Both the position numbers and the translations under genes were made by a program. The notes beneath the pieces were generated by a model. That model did not search any database, was not told the origin of the DNA, and was given only the letters and a program-made list of their open reading frames with translations. From Chitinasiproducens palmae (lineage in GTDB: Bacteria > Pseudomonadota > Gammaproteobacteria > Burkholderiales > Burkholderiaceae), in the NCBI RefSeq assembly GCF_900095735.1, contig NZ_FNLO01000003.1, forward strand, positions 372,001 to 436,000: 64,000 nucleotides of DNA, written 5' to 3'. Of the stretch, positions 53,305 through 64,000 are shown piece after piece. The first letter of the stretch is position 1. Each line of letters opens with the position of its first letter.

Positions 53305-54309
53305 TCAATCGTTGTTGCCTGCGACGATGCTCATCACCGCCATCCGCACCGCGATGCCGAAGGTCACCTGGTCCAGAATGACCGACTGCGGGCCGTCGGC
53401 GACCTGCGAGTCGATCTCGACGCCGCGGTTCATCGGGCCAGGGTGCATCACGATCGCGTCGGGCTTGGCCAATGCCAGCCGCTCCGGCGTCAGTCCCCAG
53501 CTTTTGAAGTATTCCTGGGCCGACGGCAGCAGCGCGCCGCTCATGCGTTCGTTCTGCAGGCGCAGCATGATGACCACGTCGACATCGCGCAAGCCGGCCG
53601 CCATGTCGTGGAACACGCGCACGCCCATTTCCTCCAGCCCGCCCGGCAGCAGCGTACGCGGTCCGATCGCGCGCACCTCGGGCACGCCCAGCGTGGTCAA
53701 CGCATGGATGTCGGAGCGCGCGACGCGCGAGTGCAGGATGTCGCCGACGATGGCCACACGCAACTGGCGAAAATCGCCCTTGAAGTGGCGGATCGTGTAC
53801 ATGTCGAGCAGGCCCTGCGTCGGATGCGCATGGCGGCCGTCGCCGGCGTTGACCACGTGCACGTGCGGCGCACAATGCTGCGCGATCAGGAACGGCGCAC
53901 CGCTCTGCGCATGGCGGACCACGAACATGTCGGCGTGCATCGCCGACAGGTTGTTGATCGTGTCGAGCAGCGATTCGCCTTTCGCGGTCGAAGAGGCGTT
54001 GATGTTCAGATTCAGCACGTCGGCCGACAGGCGCTTCGCGGCGATCTCGAAGGTCGTGCGGGTCCGCGTCGAATTCTCGAAGAACAGGTTGAACACCGAC
54101 TTGCCGCGCAGCAGCGGCACCTTCTTGATCTCGCGGTCGGTGACGCTGACGAACTGCCCGGCCGTGTCGAGGATATGGGTGACGATGTCGCGCGGCAGGC
54201 CCTCGATCGTCAGCAGGTGCTTGAGCTCGCCGTTGCGGGTCAGCTGGGGATGGCCCTTGAGAAAGGCCGGACGCGGTGCGACGGAGGCGGACGCAACAGG
54301 GCTGTTCAT
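53305..54309 (-). CDS. pyrB: Aspartate carbamoyltransferase catalytic subunit
   Basis: A 334-residue enzyme forming N-carbamoyl-aspartate in pyrimidine synthesis. [18 protein letters not shown] binds carbamoyl phosphate. [34 protein letters not shown] and [11 protein letters not shown] are conserved. The N-terminus is longer than in E. coli PyrB, as in class A ATCases that associate with PyrC'. The start at 54309 (MNSPVASAS) is preferred over 54357. pyrC' begins 55 bases downstream. Confidence 0.96.
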   Translation of the reverse strand: MNSPVASASVAPRPAFLKGHPQLTRNGELKHLLTIEGLPRDIVTHILDTAGQFVSVTDREIKKVPLLRGKSVFNLFFENSTRTRTTFEIAAKRLSADVLNLNINASSTAKGESLLDTINNLSAMHADMFVVRHAQSGAPFLIAQHCAPHVHVVNAGDGRHAHPTQGLLDMYTIRHFKGDFRQLRVAIVGDILHSRVARSDIHALTTLGVPEVRAIGPRTLLPGGLEEMGVRVFHDMAAGLRDVDVVIMLRLQNERMSGALLPSAQEYFKSWGLTPERLALAKPDAIVMHPGPMNRGVEIDSQVADGPQSVILDQVTFGIAVRMAVMSIVAGNND

Positions 54310-54386
54310 GTGTCTTAGCTTGCTTGGAATCGAAACGGGCCGCGCCTGAAGACGCACCGAAATGACCGGCTGGCCGGCGCCTTGAC

Positions 54387-54923
54387 TCAGGAAGCCGGGC
54401 GCAGTTCGGTCTCGAACGCCAGGCGGCCATCGTCCGCGCGAGTCAGCACCAGGATCTCGTCGTCGGCGACGTCGGCCTCGGCGCCGACGAAGCGCGCGCC
54501 GATCGGCAACTCGCGCCCGCCGCGATCGGCCAGCACCGCCAGGTCCACGGACGCCGGCCGGCCGTAATCATACAACTCGTTGAGTGCGGCGCGAATCGTT
54601 CTGCCGGTGAACAGCACGTCGTCGAGCAACAGCAGGCGCTGTTCGCCGACCGCGAACGGCAGCGATGTGGGCTGCGGCGACGCCTGCAGGCCCTTTTCCG
54701 CGAAGTCGTCACGATGCAGCGCGATGTTCACCGTGCCGAACAGCGGCGCCTGGCCGGGCGCGGCGACATCGCGCGCGATTCGTTCCGCCAGCCACGCCCC
54801 GCCGCTGACGATGCCCACCGGCAACACGCCATCGGGGCGGCCAAGGGCGTCGCCATAGGCGGCGCGCAACTGGTCGAACAGCGTTCGGTACAACGCTTCA
54901 GCGTCAAGCAAGTCCGTTTTCAT
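54387..54923 (-). CDS. pyrR: PyrR bifunctional regulator/uracil phosphoribosyltransferase
   Basis: A 178-residue PRTase-fold protein. [20 protein letters not shown] is the PRPP-binding loop, and [24 protein letters not shown] and [15 protein letters not shown] are PyrR-like. In Gram-positives PyrR attenuates pyr mRNA. In beta-proteobacteria it sits with pyrB-pyrC' but its regulatory mode is less clear. I see no attenuator hairpin in the 77-base gap to pyrB. The start at 54923 ([12 protein letters not shown]) overlaps ruvX by 20 bases. Confidence 0.93.
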   Translation of the reverse strand: MKTDLLDAEALYRTLFDQLRAAYGDALGRPDGVLPVGIVSGGAWLAERIARDVAAPGQAPLFGTVNIALHRDDFAEKGLQASPQPTSLPFAVGEQRLLLLDDVLFTGRTIRAALNELYDYGRPASVDLAVLADRGGRELPIGARFVGAEADVADDEILVLTRADDGRLAFETELRPAS

Positions 54924-55326
54924 CGAAATACTGTTGGAGAATGATGCGGGCCGCCTCGGCGTCGAGACGGGCGCCGGGCGCAAGACGCCCGCCCTGCGCC
55001 AGCACGTCAGCGGCGGCGCGCGACGAATAGCGTTCGTCGACCCACGACACCGGCAGCCCGAAGCGGCCGTTGAGTTGATTGCCGAAGCGGCGGGCCAATT
55101 GCGTCATCGCATGCGGCGCGCCGTCGGGATGGCAAGGCAGGCCGACCACGAGATGGTCCGGCTGCCATTCCGCGATCAAGCGTCCGACTGCCTCGAAGCG
55201 CCAGGCGCGATCGCGGTTCTCGATGATCGTCAAGGCCCGCGCCTGGCCGAGCAACGCATTGCCCAAGGCGACACCGATGCGCTTTTCGCCGTAGTCGAAA
55301 GCCAGCAGCGTCGCCGCAGCGGTCAT
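54904..55326 (-). CDS. ruvX: Putative Holliday junction resolvase / pre-16S rRNA nuclease YqgF
   Basis: A 140-residue RNase H-like nuclease of the YqgF family, involved in 16S rRNA 5'-end maturation. [16 protein letters not shown] carries the first catalytic Asp. [24 protein letters not shown] (Glu) and [15 protein letters not shown] (last Asp) follow. It overlaps algH by 4 bases (ATGA) upstream and pyrR by 20 bases downstream, so these genes are translationally coupled. Confidence 0.95.
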   Translation of the reverse strand: MTAAATLLAFDYGEKRIGVALGNALLGQARALTIIENRDRAWRFEAVGRLIAEWQPDHLVVGLPCHPDGAPHAMTQLARRFGNQLNGRFGLPVSWVDERYSSRAAADVLAQGGRLAPGARLDAEAARIILQQYFDENGLA

Positions 55327-55895
55327 GCGTGACCCGCCTCGCCGGAAAGCATCGATGCAGTGATGCCGAGCAGCGCCAGCGCGCCGTCGAAGCGGGCCTC
55401 GGCCGGCGTATCGAAGATGATGCGCGGATCGGCCTCGACGGTCAGCCAGCCATTGCTGGCCAATTCCTCTTCGAGCTGTCCGGCGCCCCAGCCCGCATGG
55501 CCCAGCGTGAGCAGGAACCGGCTCGGGCCGCCGCCGTTCGCGACTGCCTCCAGCACGTCCTTCGACGTCGTCATTTCGAGGCCGCCCGGCACCGACAGCG
55601 ACGACGAATACTTGCCCATCGGGTCGTGCAGCACGAAGCCGCGCTCGGTCTGCACGGGGCCGCCGAAGTACACCGGCAGGCGGTTCAGCGGCTCGATCTC
55701 CAGCTTCAGGTCGATGCGGGTGAACAGCGACTGGAGGTCGATGTCGGTCGGCCGATTGATGACCAGGCCGAGCGCCCCCTGCTCGCTATGCTCGCAGCAG
55801 TACACCACCGTACCCGCAAATGTCGGATCGGTCATACTGGGCATTGCAATCAGGAACTGATTGGTGAGATTGATCCGATCTGGGCTCGTCGACAT
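55323..55895 (-). CDS. algH: YqgE/AlgH family protein
   Basis: A 190-residue protein of the UPF0301 family. [53 protein letters not shown] and [19 protein letters not shown] are the complete set of conserved blocks. Biochemical role unproven; in Pseudomonas it affects alginate expression. The start at 55895 leaves a 33-base gap to the divergent photolyase gene. Operon order algH-ruvX-pyrR-pyrB-pyrC' is common in proteobacteria. Confidence 0.95.
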   Translation of the reverse strand: MSTSPDRINLTNQFLIAMPSMTDPTFAGTVVYCCEHSEQGALGLVINRPTDIDLQSLFTRIDLKLEIEPLNRLPVYFGGPVQTERGFVLHDPMGKYSSSLSVPGGLEMTTSKDVLEAVANGGGPSRFLLTLGHAGWGAGQLEEELASNGWLTVEADPRIIFDTPAEARFDGALALLGITASMLSGEAGHA

Positions 55896-55928
55896 GGTCA
55901 GAATTCTAGCAAAAGAGGTAGCTCGCGC

Positions 55929-57566
55929 ATGACGGACTTCAACCGCGCACTCGTCTGGTTCCGGCGCGATCTGCGCATCAGCGACCACGCTGCACTTTAT
56001 CACGCGCTCAGCCGTGCCCGCGAAGTGTGCGCGGTGTTCGTGTTCGACACCGACATCCTGGCCGGGCTTCCGTCCGATGACCGGCGCGTGGCATTCATCC
56101 ATGAGAGCGTCGCCGCACTGGACGCCGAGCTGCGCGCCGCCGGCAGCGCACTCCACGTCGTGCACGGGCGGGCCATCGACCTGATTCCACAAGTGGCCCG
56201 CGCCTGCGACGCGCAGGCCGTCTTCGTCAACGGCGATGTCGAACCCGCCGCCGTTGCGCGTGACGAGGCCGTCGCCGAGACGCTCGCCGAGGCCGACATC
56301 GCATACCATGCGTTCGAGGATCGCTCGATCGTCGCGCCCGCCGCCCTGCTCAACAAGGCCGGCAAGCCCTATACGGTGTTCACGCCGTACAAGCGCGCAT
56401 GGCTGGCGCGCGCCGTTCCCGACGAACTCGGCGCATTCGAAACCGTCCCCTTGCTCGAACGCATGGCGAGCCGCGAACGCTTGCCGCTGCTGCGCGATTC
56501 ACGCGTCCCGACCCTCGCCTCGCTCGGCTTCGGCGCCGCGCAAAGTCCAACCGAAGGCGGCAGCGATGCCGCCGTCGCCCAACTGGATGCCTTCCTCGAA
56601 CGGATCGCGCGTTACCACCGCGACCGCGACACGCCCGCCATCGACGCGCAGAGCGGCCTGGGCATCCATCTTCGCCACGGCACCCTCTCACCGCGCGCCG
56701 CCGCGCGCGCAGCCTACGCGGCGAGCCTTCACGCACGGGAGCGCGACGGCGCGGAGACATGGCTGTCGGAACTGGCGTGGCGCGACTTCTTCGCCCAGAT
56801 TCTCCATCACCATCCGCGGTTGGTGCAGCATCGACACCGCGCCTCGTTCAAGCCGGCTTACGATCGCATCGTGTGGGCCGACGGCAAAGAAGCCGACCGC
56901 CACTTCCGGGCCTGGTGCGAAGGCCGTACCGGCTATCCGATCGTCGATGCGGGCATGCGTCAGCTCGTCCAGAGCGGCTTCATGCACAACCGCCTCAGGA
57001 TGATCACCGCGAGCTTCCTTTGCAAGGATCTCGGCATCGACTGGCGACGCGGCGAGTCGTTCTTCGAACGCCACTTGAACGATTTCGAACTGTCGTCGAA
57101 CAACGGAAACTGGCAATGGGCGGCGTCGAGCGGCTGCGACGCCCAGCCGTGGTTCCGCATTTTCAACCCGGTCGAGCAATCCAGGCGCTTCGATGCCAAC
57201 GGTGATTTCATCCGGAAATGGGTGCCCGAGCTGGCACCCCTGCCCGCCTCGGCGCTCCACGCGCCCTGGCAAGCCGCGGCGACACTACTCGCGGAGGCCG
57301 GCATAACGATCGGCGACGATGCGAGCCACACCTATCCCGGTCCGATCGTCGATCACCGCGAGGCGCGCGAAGCCACGCTGCAACGCTACGACGTGGTTCG
57401 GGAAGCGAGGCTGACCGGTCAACCCGGCGCTGTCGGACGTGGTAAGCGCGGCGGGGATGGCTGGAGCGACGGGCACGACGGGCACGACGGGAACGACGGG
57501 AACGACGGGGACGACAGCGAGGACGCCGGCGCTGGTACCGGCGAGGGCGACGATCAGGCGGCGTAG
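55929..57566 (+). CDS. phr: Deoxyribodipyrimidine photolyase (class I CPD type) with repeat tail
   Basis: A 545-residue light-driven DNA repair enzyme. LVWFRRDLRISDHAAL starts the antenna-binding domain. ETWLSELAWRDFFAQI, GYPIVDAGMRQL, FMHNRLRMITASFLCKDL and NNGNWQWAASSGCDAQPWFR form the FAD and lesion pocket. The core ends near TYPGPIVDHREAR (~480). The remaining ~65 residues are a Gly/Asp-rich tail with D-G-H/D-G-N repeats not known in PhrB (472 residues in E. coli). AGAGG lies about 13 bases before the ATG at 55929. Confidence 0.95.
   Translation: MTDFNRALVWFRRDLRISDHAALYHALSRAREVCAVFVFDTDILAGLPSDDRRVAFIHESVAALDAELRAAGSALHVVHGRAIDLIPQVARACDAQAVFVNGDVEPAAVARDEAVAETLAEADIAYHAFEDRSIVAPAALLNKAGKPYTVFTPYKRAWLARAVPDELGAFETVPLLERMASRERLPLLRDSRVPTLASLGFGAAQSPTEGGSDAAVAQLDAFLERIARYHRDRDTPAIDAQSGLGIHLRHGTLSPRAAARAAYAASLHARERDGAETWLSELAWRDFFAQILHHHPRLVQHRHRASFKPAYDRIVWADGKEADRHFRAWCEGRTGYPIVDAGMRQLVQSGFMHNRLRMITASFLCKDLGIDWRRGESFFERHLNDFELSSNNGNWQWAASSGCDAQPWFRIFNPVEQSRRFDANGDFIRKWVPELAPLPASALHAPWQAAATLLAEAGITIGDDASHTYPGPIVDHREAREATLQRYDVVREARLTGQPGAVGRGKRGGDGWSDGHDGHDGNDGNDGDDSEDAGAGTGEGDDQAA
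57468..57512. repeat. In-frame 9-bp repeat in the photolyase tail
   Basis: Five units of GACGGGNAC encoding Asp-Gly-His twice, Asp-Gly-Asn twice and Asp-Gly-Asp. They lie in the C-terminal extension of the photolyase. An acidic, probably disordered tail. Confidence 0.95.
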
Positions 57567-58341
<775 letters not shown>

Positions 58342-58512
58342 TCAGATTTGCACCATTTCGAAATCTTCCTTGCGCGCACCGCATTCCGGGCACGTCCAGT
58401 TGATCGGCACGTCTTCCCAACGCGTGCCAGGCGCAATGCCCTCTTCCGGCAGGCCAGCCTCTTCATCGTAGATCCAACCGCAGATCAGGCACATCCAACT
58501 CTTGTATTCCAT
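58342..58512 (-). CDS. Rubredoxin
   Basis: A 56-residue one-iron electron carrier. CLICGWIYDEEAG and NWTCPECGARKEDFE give the two CxxC pairs (Cys8/11 and Cys41/44) binding Fe(SCys)4. Spacing and length match bacterial rubredoxins. The ATG at 58512 lacks an obvious ribosome binding site. The frame stays open a few codons upstream, so the start could be slightly earlier, though MEYKSWMC is the usual beta-proteobacterial N-terminus. The redox partner is unknown. Confidence 0.95.
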   Translation of the reverse strand: MEYKSWMCLICGWIYDEEAGLPEEGIAPGTRWEDVPINWTCPECGARKEDFEMVQI

Positions 58513-58830
58513 GCGGGGCAGGCGTCGAACGCCGTTGTGTAAGTAGTGGCAAGGCGAAATGGTAACGCCTCGTGGTCACCCTGAGAAGCAGGCACCGTGC
58601 CGCGCAAGGCGGGCGAAATGGGTCCACAGGCGCTCAAACGCGACGGATCGGGGCAAACCGGGCGAACCGCGCAAAACGCGGCAGCGGAAAGCGAGGCGGC
58701 GGCGAGCCGAGGCCTCGCAAGACACCGCGGCGACCGGCAGTCGTCAAGCGGACCGGGTTGTAGTCCGACCGGCGCGTCCGCTGGCCAACGCCTCCTCCGA
58801 TCTCGCGCATATGGGGCTTGCGCGAGCGCG

Positions 58831-58858
58831 AAAAAAAACCGCAGCCGAAGCTGCGGTT
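58831..58858 (-). terminator. Rho-independent terminator of groESL
   Basis: On the minus strand AACCGCAGC-TTCG-GCTGCGGTT forms a perfect 9-bp stem with a stable TTCG tetraloop, followed by a run of T residues (A-tract 58831-58838 on plus). It lies about 65 bases after the groEL stop. Confidence 0.95.
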
Positions 58859-58921
58859 CGCGTATGCACATTGGCACAACGCGCCTGCCGGCCAGCGGCG
58901 AACCGCTGGCTAGCCGACGAC

Positions 58922-60577
<1,656 letters not shown>

Positions 60578-60609
60578 CTAAGTCTTTTTGAACGAGAGAT
60601 GGGGGTCGC

Positions 60610-60900
60610 TTACTGCTGGACCACGGCCATGATGTCTTCTTCGCGCATGACGAGCAGTTCCTGCCCGTCGACCTTGACGGTCTGGCCGGCATACTTGCCG
60701 AACAGCACGCGGTCGCCAACCTTGACGTCGAGCGCGATCAGCGCGCCCTTGTCGTCTTTCTTGCCTTGACCAACGGCCAGGATCTCGCCCTGGTCCGGCT
60801 TTTCGGCGGCCGAATCCGGAATCACGATGCCCGACGACGTCTTCGTTTCGTTATCCAGGCGCTTGACGATTACGCGATCGTGCAAAGGACGCAGGTTCAT
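60610..60900 (-). CDS. groES: 10-kDa co-chaperonin GroES
   Basis: A 96-residue lid of the GroEL chamber. [18 protein letters not shown], the mobile loop [13 protein letters not shown] and [15 protein letters not shown] are typical. The ATG at 60900 has GAGGAG 8 bases upstream, better than the longer frame at 60918. First gene of groES-groEL, preceded by promoter and CIRCE. Confidence 0.99.
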   Translation of the reverse strand: MNLRPLHDRVIVKRLDNETKTSSGIVIPDSAAEKPDQGEILAVGQGKKDDKGALIALDVKVGDRVLFGKYAGQTVKVDGQELLVMREEDIMAVVQQ

Positions 60901-60973
60901 AAAAACTCCTCTTCTCAAGATGTTCAGGAAGGGCAGACAACCGCCCGCCTAAGGCCGGCGGTGATGACGATTG

Positions 60974-61000
60974 TTAGCACTCTCGTCTAACGAGTGCCAA
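60974..61000. promoter_or_regulatory. CIRCE operator (HrcA binding site)
   Basis: TTAGCACTC-N9-GAGTGCCAA, matching the consensus TTAGCACTC-N9-GAGTGCTAA with a single mismatch in the right arm. It abuts the -10 box, so bound HrcA would block transcription start of groESL. Confidence 0.96.
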
Positions 61001-61028
61001 TTATAGGGACCACCCGTTTCAATTTCAA
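61000..61028 (-). promoter_or_regulatory. Sigma70-type promoter of groESL
   Basis: Minus strand: -35 TTGAAA (61023-61028), a spacer of exactly 17 bases and -10 TATAAT (61000-61005). The start site would fall inside the CIRCE element about 90 bases before the groES ATG. Strong, near-consensus housekeeping promoter. Confidence 0.92.
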
Positions 61029-61205
61029 GGCAGTTATCGCGCATCGGCTTGTCATCCCTTCGTTCGCGTTCACGGACTGCCCGTAGCATGCACCCGCACC
61101 TGCTCGTGCCGCACCCCTGCCCTTCGCTCTATGCCGGATGGCCGCATGGTCCCGATCGAGACGCACGGTGATAATGCGGAACTTCAATACTTTCGGAGCA
61201 CTGCC

Positions 61206-61613
61206 ATGAAACAGAAGCACATCCTGGAAATCGCCGACGTACAGGCGATCCTTGCCGCTGCGCAACAGGAAGCGGTCGACAACGGCTGGCGCGTCGCGAT
61301 CAGCGTCGTCGACGACGGTGGCCATCTGCTCGGCACCTTTCGGCTGGACGGTGCGGCACCGATGACGGCAGGCATGTCACACGCGAAGGCGCGCACGGCG
61401 GCGCTCGGCCGGCGGGAATCCCGTCTATACGAGGAGATCATCAACAATGGCCGGACGGCCTTTCTTTCCGCGCCAGGACTGGAGGGCTTGCTGGAAGGTG
61501 GCGTCCCGATCGTAGTCGACGGGGAATGTATCGGAGCGGTCGGCGTTTCGGGCGTCAAGTCCGTGGAGGATGCCCAGATCGCCCGTGCCGGCATCGCGGC
61601 GCTTGGCCATTGA
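61206..61613 (+). CDS. GlcG/HbpS-like protein (DUF336)
   Basis: A 135-residue cytoplasmic protein of the GlcG/HbpS/CobO-like family, some members of which bind heme or cobalamin or act as accessory proteins in glycolate or diol metabolism. AISVVDDGGHLLGTFRLDGA, SHAKARTAALGRRES, GVPIVVDGECIGAVGVSG and AQIARAGIAAL are the family blocks. The ATG at 61206 has GGAG 8 bases upstream, better supported than the frame start at 61131. No operon partner; function unresolved. Confidence 0.88.
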   Translation: MKQKHILEIADVQAILAAAQQEAVDNGWRVAISVVDDGGHLLGTFRLDGAAPMTAGMSHAKARTAALGRRESRLYEEIINNGRTAFLSAPGLEGLLEGGVPIVVDGECIGAVGVSGVKSVEDAQIARAGIAALGH

Positions 61614-62013
61614 CACGGAACGCGTCGTGCAATCGCAGCTTACGGACAACACATCCCGACGCGAAAACGCGGCACGCCTCTGCGTCGCGCCGTCTCACTG
61701 CAAGATCTGAACGCGCCATCGAAGCGCGGCGCGCGCGGACAGCGATCAGAGCCGGCGTGACCGTCGGGCTATTGACGAGCGTGCCGGCCGTAAAGGCAAC
61801 ATGGTCGGCAGCGGCGGGACCTGCGTCGGCGCAATCGGCACCGGTGTCGGTGCCGACGAAGTGCTTGCAAAGTCCCGGCGAAGTGCCTTGCAGCCGGCCA
61901 CGGCGGGCGGCAACGACGGCAGCGGGGGTACACGGTTGAAGCTGGCCGCTGCAAGCGCGGACGGACGCGCTTGATCGGAACCCAGGCAGGACCGCGTCCC
62001 TGGCGGCGGTTCT

Positions 62014-62124
62014 TTGCCGAGGGGTGCTTGCCGAGGGGTGCTTGCCGAGGGGTGCTTGCCGAGGGGTGCTTGCCGAGGGGTGCTTGCCGAGGGGTGCTTG
62101 CCGGGGGGGGCTTGCCGGGGGTGC
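62014..62124. repeat. 14-bp tandem repeat (TTGCCGAGGGGTGC)n
   Basis: Six exact 14-base copies, then two diverged ones with expanded G-runs. Non-coding. The GGGTGC core recurs in the adjacent array at 62199. Confidence 0.97.
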
Positions 62125-62198
62125 GTGCGTACAGATGCTTGGCGAGGGACGCCGGGTGCCCGGTGCTGACAGCGGGTGCTCGGTGGCAGGTACTGAGC

Positions 62199-62471
62199 GG
62201 CGGGTGCTGGACAGTGAGTGCTGGACAGTGAGTGCTGGACGGCGGGTACCGCATGGCGGGTACCGCATGGCGGGTGCTGCACGGCGGGTGTTGCATGGTG
62301 GGTGCTGCACGGCGGGTGCTGCATGGCCGGTGCTACACGGCGGGTGCTGCATGGCCGGTGCTGCATGGCCGGTGCTGGTGTCAGGTGCTGGTGTCAGGTG
62401 CTGGTGTCAGGTGCTGGTGTCAGGTGCTGGTGGCAGGTGCTGGTGGCAGGTGCTGGTGGCAGGTGCTGGTG
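62199..62471. repeat. Composite 14-bp then 13-bp tandem repeat
   Basis: Thirteen units of 14 bases (type GGCGGGTGCTGCAT) at 62199-62380, passing without a break into seven units of 13 bases (KCAGGTGCTGGTG) at 62381-62471. All share the core GGTGCTG. The change of period by one base inside a continuous array suggests a one-base deletion that was then amplified. Confidence 0.93.
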
Positions 62472-62704
62472 GCGACGCCATGGTGAAGCGGTCAGACATT
62501 TTCACGCTCCGTGCCAGTCGCAAGGCTTTGCCGGAAGGTCGGCGATGGAGATGCGAAAATGCTGCTGTCGGGCCGCGGAATATTCGCCCTGCCGCAGCCA
62601 CTGTCGGCTGGCTGCGCCTGCCGTCCCGCATTTGCCGTCTCGCATCTGCCGTCCCGCACCGGCTTTTGCGCCCGGCCTGCTCAGTTCACTCGCCCCCGCG
62701 GCCC

Positions 62705-63898
62705 TTATCGCGCTTCCTGGGCGACACGTCGGCGGTTCAGGCCGACGCTAAGCACTGTCAGGCCGAGACCGCCCAGTGCCAATGCAACGCTCAACGCCGG
62801 CAGGCTGGTCAGGCCCACCCCGGCTTCGATCGCGACGCCGCCGAGCCAGGCGCCGATCGCATTACCCAGATTGAAGGCGCCCTGATTGAGGGTGGACGCA
62901 AGATTCGGCGCACTGCGCGCGGCGTCGACCACCAGGATCTGCAGCGGCGGCACAAGGGCGAAGGCCACCGTGCCCCAGGCAACGATGATCACCATCGCCG
63001 GCACGGCATGGCGGACCATGAACGGGAAAAGGACAAGCACGGCAATCACCGCGCAGAACAGACCAACGATCGCAGGCATTCTCCGCCAGTCCGCAAGCCG
63101 CCCGCCCAGCAGGCTCCCGATCGTGAGTCCAACGCCAAACAGCAGCAGCATTGCGGTAACACCGTGCGGCGTTACGCCGGTGACCGTCTCCAGGATCGGC
63201 GTGATGTAGGTAAACACCGTGAACAGGCTGGCCGAAGCCAGCACACTGGTGCTCAACGCCAGCAGAACGCGCCGATCGGACAGGACGCTGAACTCGCGTG
63301 CCAGCTGCGTCGGTGCCATGTCGACACGCTCTGGCAACCAGCGCTGTAAAGCCGCGGCCGCCAGCAGCCCGATCAGGGTCACCGCCCAGAACGTTGCGCG
63401 CCACCCCAGCCATTGTCCCAACGCGGTACCCAAGGGCACGCCCAGCACATTGGCCAGCGTCAGCCCGAGAAACATCAGCGCGATTGCCTGTGCACGTCGG
63501 CGCGGCGGGACAAGATCGGCTGCGACGATCGAGCCGATTCCGAAGAAGGCTCCGTGACAGAACGCGGTCAACACGCGGGCGCTCATCAACAGCATGTAGC
63601 CAGGCGCGATCGCGCAGAGCATATTGCCGACGATGAAGATACCGATCAGCAGCATCAACGCACGCTTGCGTGGCATTCGTGCCGTCGCAACCGCCAAGAT
63701 CGGCGCGCCTATTGTGACTCCGAGCGCGTAGCCGGAGACGAGCATCCCGGCCGCCGGGATCGTGACACCAAGGTCGCGTGCCACGTTCGGCAACAGGCCC
63801 ATGATGACGAATTCGGTTGTGCCGATGCCGAAGGCGGCTATCGCCAGTGCGAGCAACGGCAAGGGCACGGCTTGGGAGAAACGTGAGGCAAAGGACAT
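62705..63898 (-). CDS. MFS drug/sugar exporter, AraJ-like (DHA1 family)
   Basis: A 397-residue transporter with twelve membrane spans. It starts with LPLLALAIAAFGIGTTEFVI and GLLPNVARDLGVTIPAAGML, the opening typical of AraJ/YdhP exporters. ATARMPRKRALMLLIGIFIVG is the loop-2 motif A equivalent. VLTAFCHGAFFGIGSIVAADL and LGVPLGTALGQWLGWRATF (motif C-like) follow. The start at 63898 (MSFASRF) gives the family length; the frame back to 63988 adds an unlikely Pro/Ser-rich leader. Substrate unknown; probably exports small molecules or sugars using the proton gradient. Confidence 0.92.
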   Translation of the reverse strand: MSFASRFSQAVPLPLLALAIAAFGIGTTEFVIMGLLPNVARDLGVTIPAAGMLVSGYALGVTIGAPILAVATARMPRKRALMLLIGIFIVGNMLCAIAPGYMLLMSARVLTAFCHGAFFGIGSIVAADLVPPRRRAQAIALMFLGLTLANVLGVPLGTALGQWLGWRATFWAVTLIGLLAAAALQRWLPERVDMAPTQLAREFSVLSDRRVLLALSTSVLASASLFTVFTYITPILETVTGVTPHGVTAMLLLFGVGLTIGSLLGGRLADWRRMPAIVGLFCAVIAVLVLFPFMVRHAVPAMVIIVAWGTVAFALVPPLQILVVDAARSAPNLASTLNQGAFNLGNAIGAWLGGVAIEAGVGLTSLPALSVALALGGLGLTVLSVGLNRRRVAQEAR

Positions 63899-64000
63899 CG
63901 GCAACACTTCTGCGAGACGGGGACAGGACGGGGACGGAACAGAGACCGGGCGGTCATCAAGGCTCGGCGGTGCTCTGAACCACAGCATCCGCCCGCCAAC
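63899..64000. other. Region upstream of the MFS gene, window end
   Basis: 102 bases to the window edge, expected to hold the MFS promoter. No boxes recognised. Confidence 0.4.

Larger units (their letters stand above)
61614..62704. other. 1.1-kb non-coding region dominated by minisatellites
   Basis: Between convergent genes. From 62014 to 62471 it is almost entirely 14- and 13-bp tandem repeats (listed separately). 61614-62013 and 62472-62704 hold no supported gene. Long frames on both strands here arise from the repeat composition. Confidence 0.7.

Noticed and set aside
55329-55928. 200-codon N-terminal extension of the photolyase
   Set aside because: It is antisense to algH, lacks photolyase similarity, and a start with a ribosome binding site lies at 55929 where the family begins.
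61555-62352. Frames encoding Cys/His/Pro-rich repeat peptides across the minisatellite
   Set aside because: The repeat period (14 or 13 bp) is not a multiple of three, frames are open on both strands, and no start signal or conserved head exists.

Overview
The window is a high-GC chromosomal segment from a member of the Burkholderiaceae (Burkholderia/Paraburkholderia/Robbsia-like). The species cannot be fixed from sequence reading alone. The assignment rests on gene order: Kdo transferase, Kdo hydroxylase and heptosyltransferase I in a row; rmlBACD-wzm-wzt followed by glycosyltransferases and a terminal wbiG-wbiH-wbiI trio, as I recall from the B. pseudomallei group; pyrR-pyrB-pyrC' next to ruvX and algH; and a CIRCE-controlled groESL operon.

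Region by region. (1) 1-2649: end of uppP, a YceB-like exported protein, a Pcm-like methyltransferase and a rhodanese. (2) 3029-7850: lipid A/inner-core genes waaA, kdoO and waaC, then phosphomannomutase/phosphoglucomutase. (3) 8275-13830, plus strand: a Wzx-type flippase, two coupled glycosyltransferases, galE and a polyprenyl-phosphate sugar-1-phosphate transferase. (4) 14039-34249, minus strand: one nearly gapless run of O-polysaccharide genes from rfbB down to wbiI. It holds dTDP-L-rhamnose synthesis (rfbBACD), a heptose-phosphate kinase, an ABC exporter (wzm-wzt), several glycosyltransferases including three very large multidomain ones, an AGE-family sugar epimerase, and a FucNAc/QuiNAc-type primer module (wbiG-wbiH-wbiI). 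(5) 34418-49318, minus strand: a cellulose operon, bcsD-bcsP-bcsQ-bcsA-bcsB-bcsZ-bcsC plus a small TPR protein. (6) 49775-57566: apaH, a PlsC-type acyltransferase, pyrC'-pyrB-pyrR, ruvX, algH and a photolyase. (7) 58342-63898: rubredoxin, groEL-groES, a GlcG/HbpS-like protein and an MFS exporter.

The genes form a surface-polysaccharide island. UppP recycles undecaprenyl phosphate. WaaA, KdoO and WaaC build the inner core. ManB, GalE and RfbABCD supply activated sugars. The two lipid-linked initiation enzymes, the glycosyltransferases, Wzx and Wzm/Wzt build and export O-polysaccharide. BcsA/B/C/Z/D/Q/P make and secrete cellulose under c-di-GMP control through the PilZ domain of BcsA.

The most unusual feature is the number of short tandem repeats. 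At least ten separate arrays with unit lengths of 7, 7, 9, 9, 10, 12, 13, 14, 15 and 25 bp lie in 64 kb. Every array inside a gene has a unit divisible by three (9, 9, 12, 15 bp), and every array between genes has a unit that is not (7, 7, 10, 13, 14, 25 bp). The 25-bp array between bcsZ and bcsC contains a short dyad in each unit. BcsC itself carries a linker of roughly 440 residues with 15-bp (Q-P-A-Y-Q) repeats. I saw no CRISPR array, tRNA, rRNA, insertion sequence or prophage.
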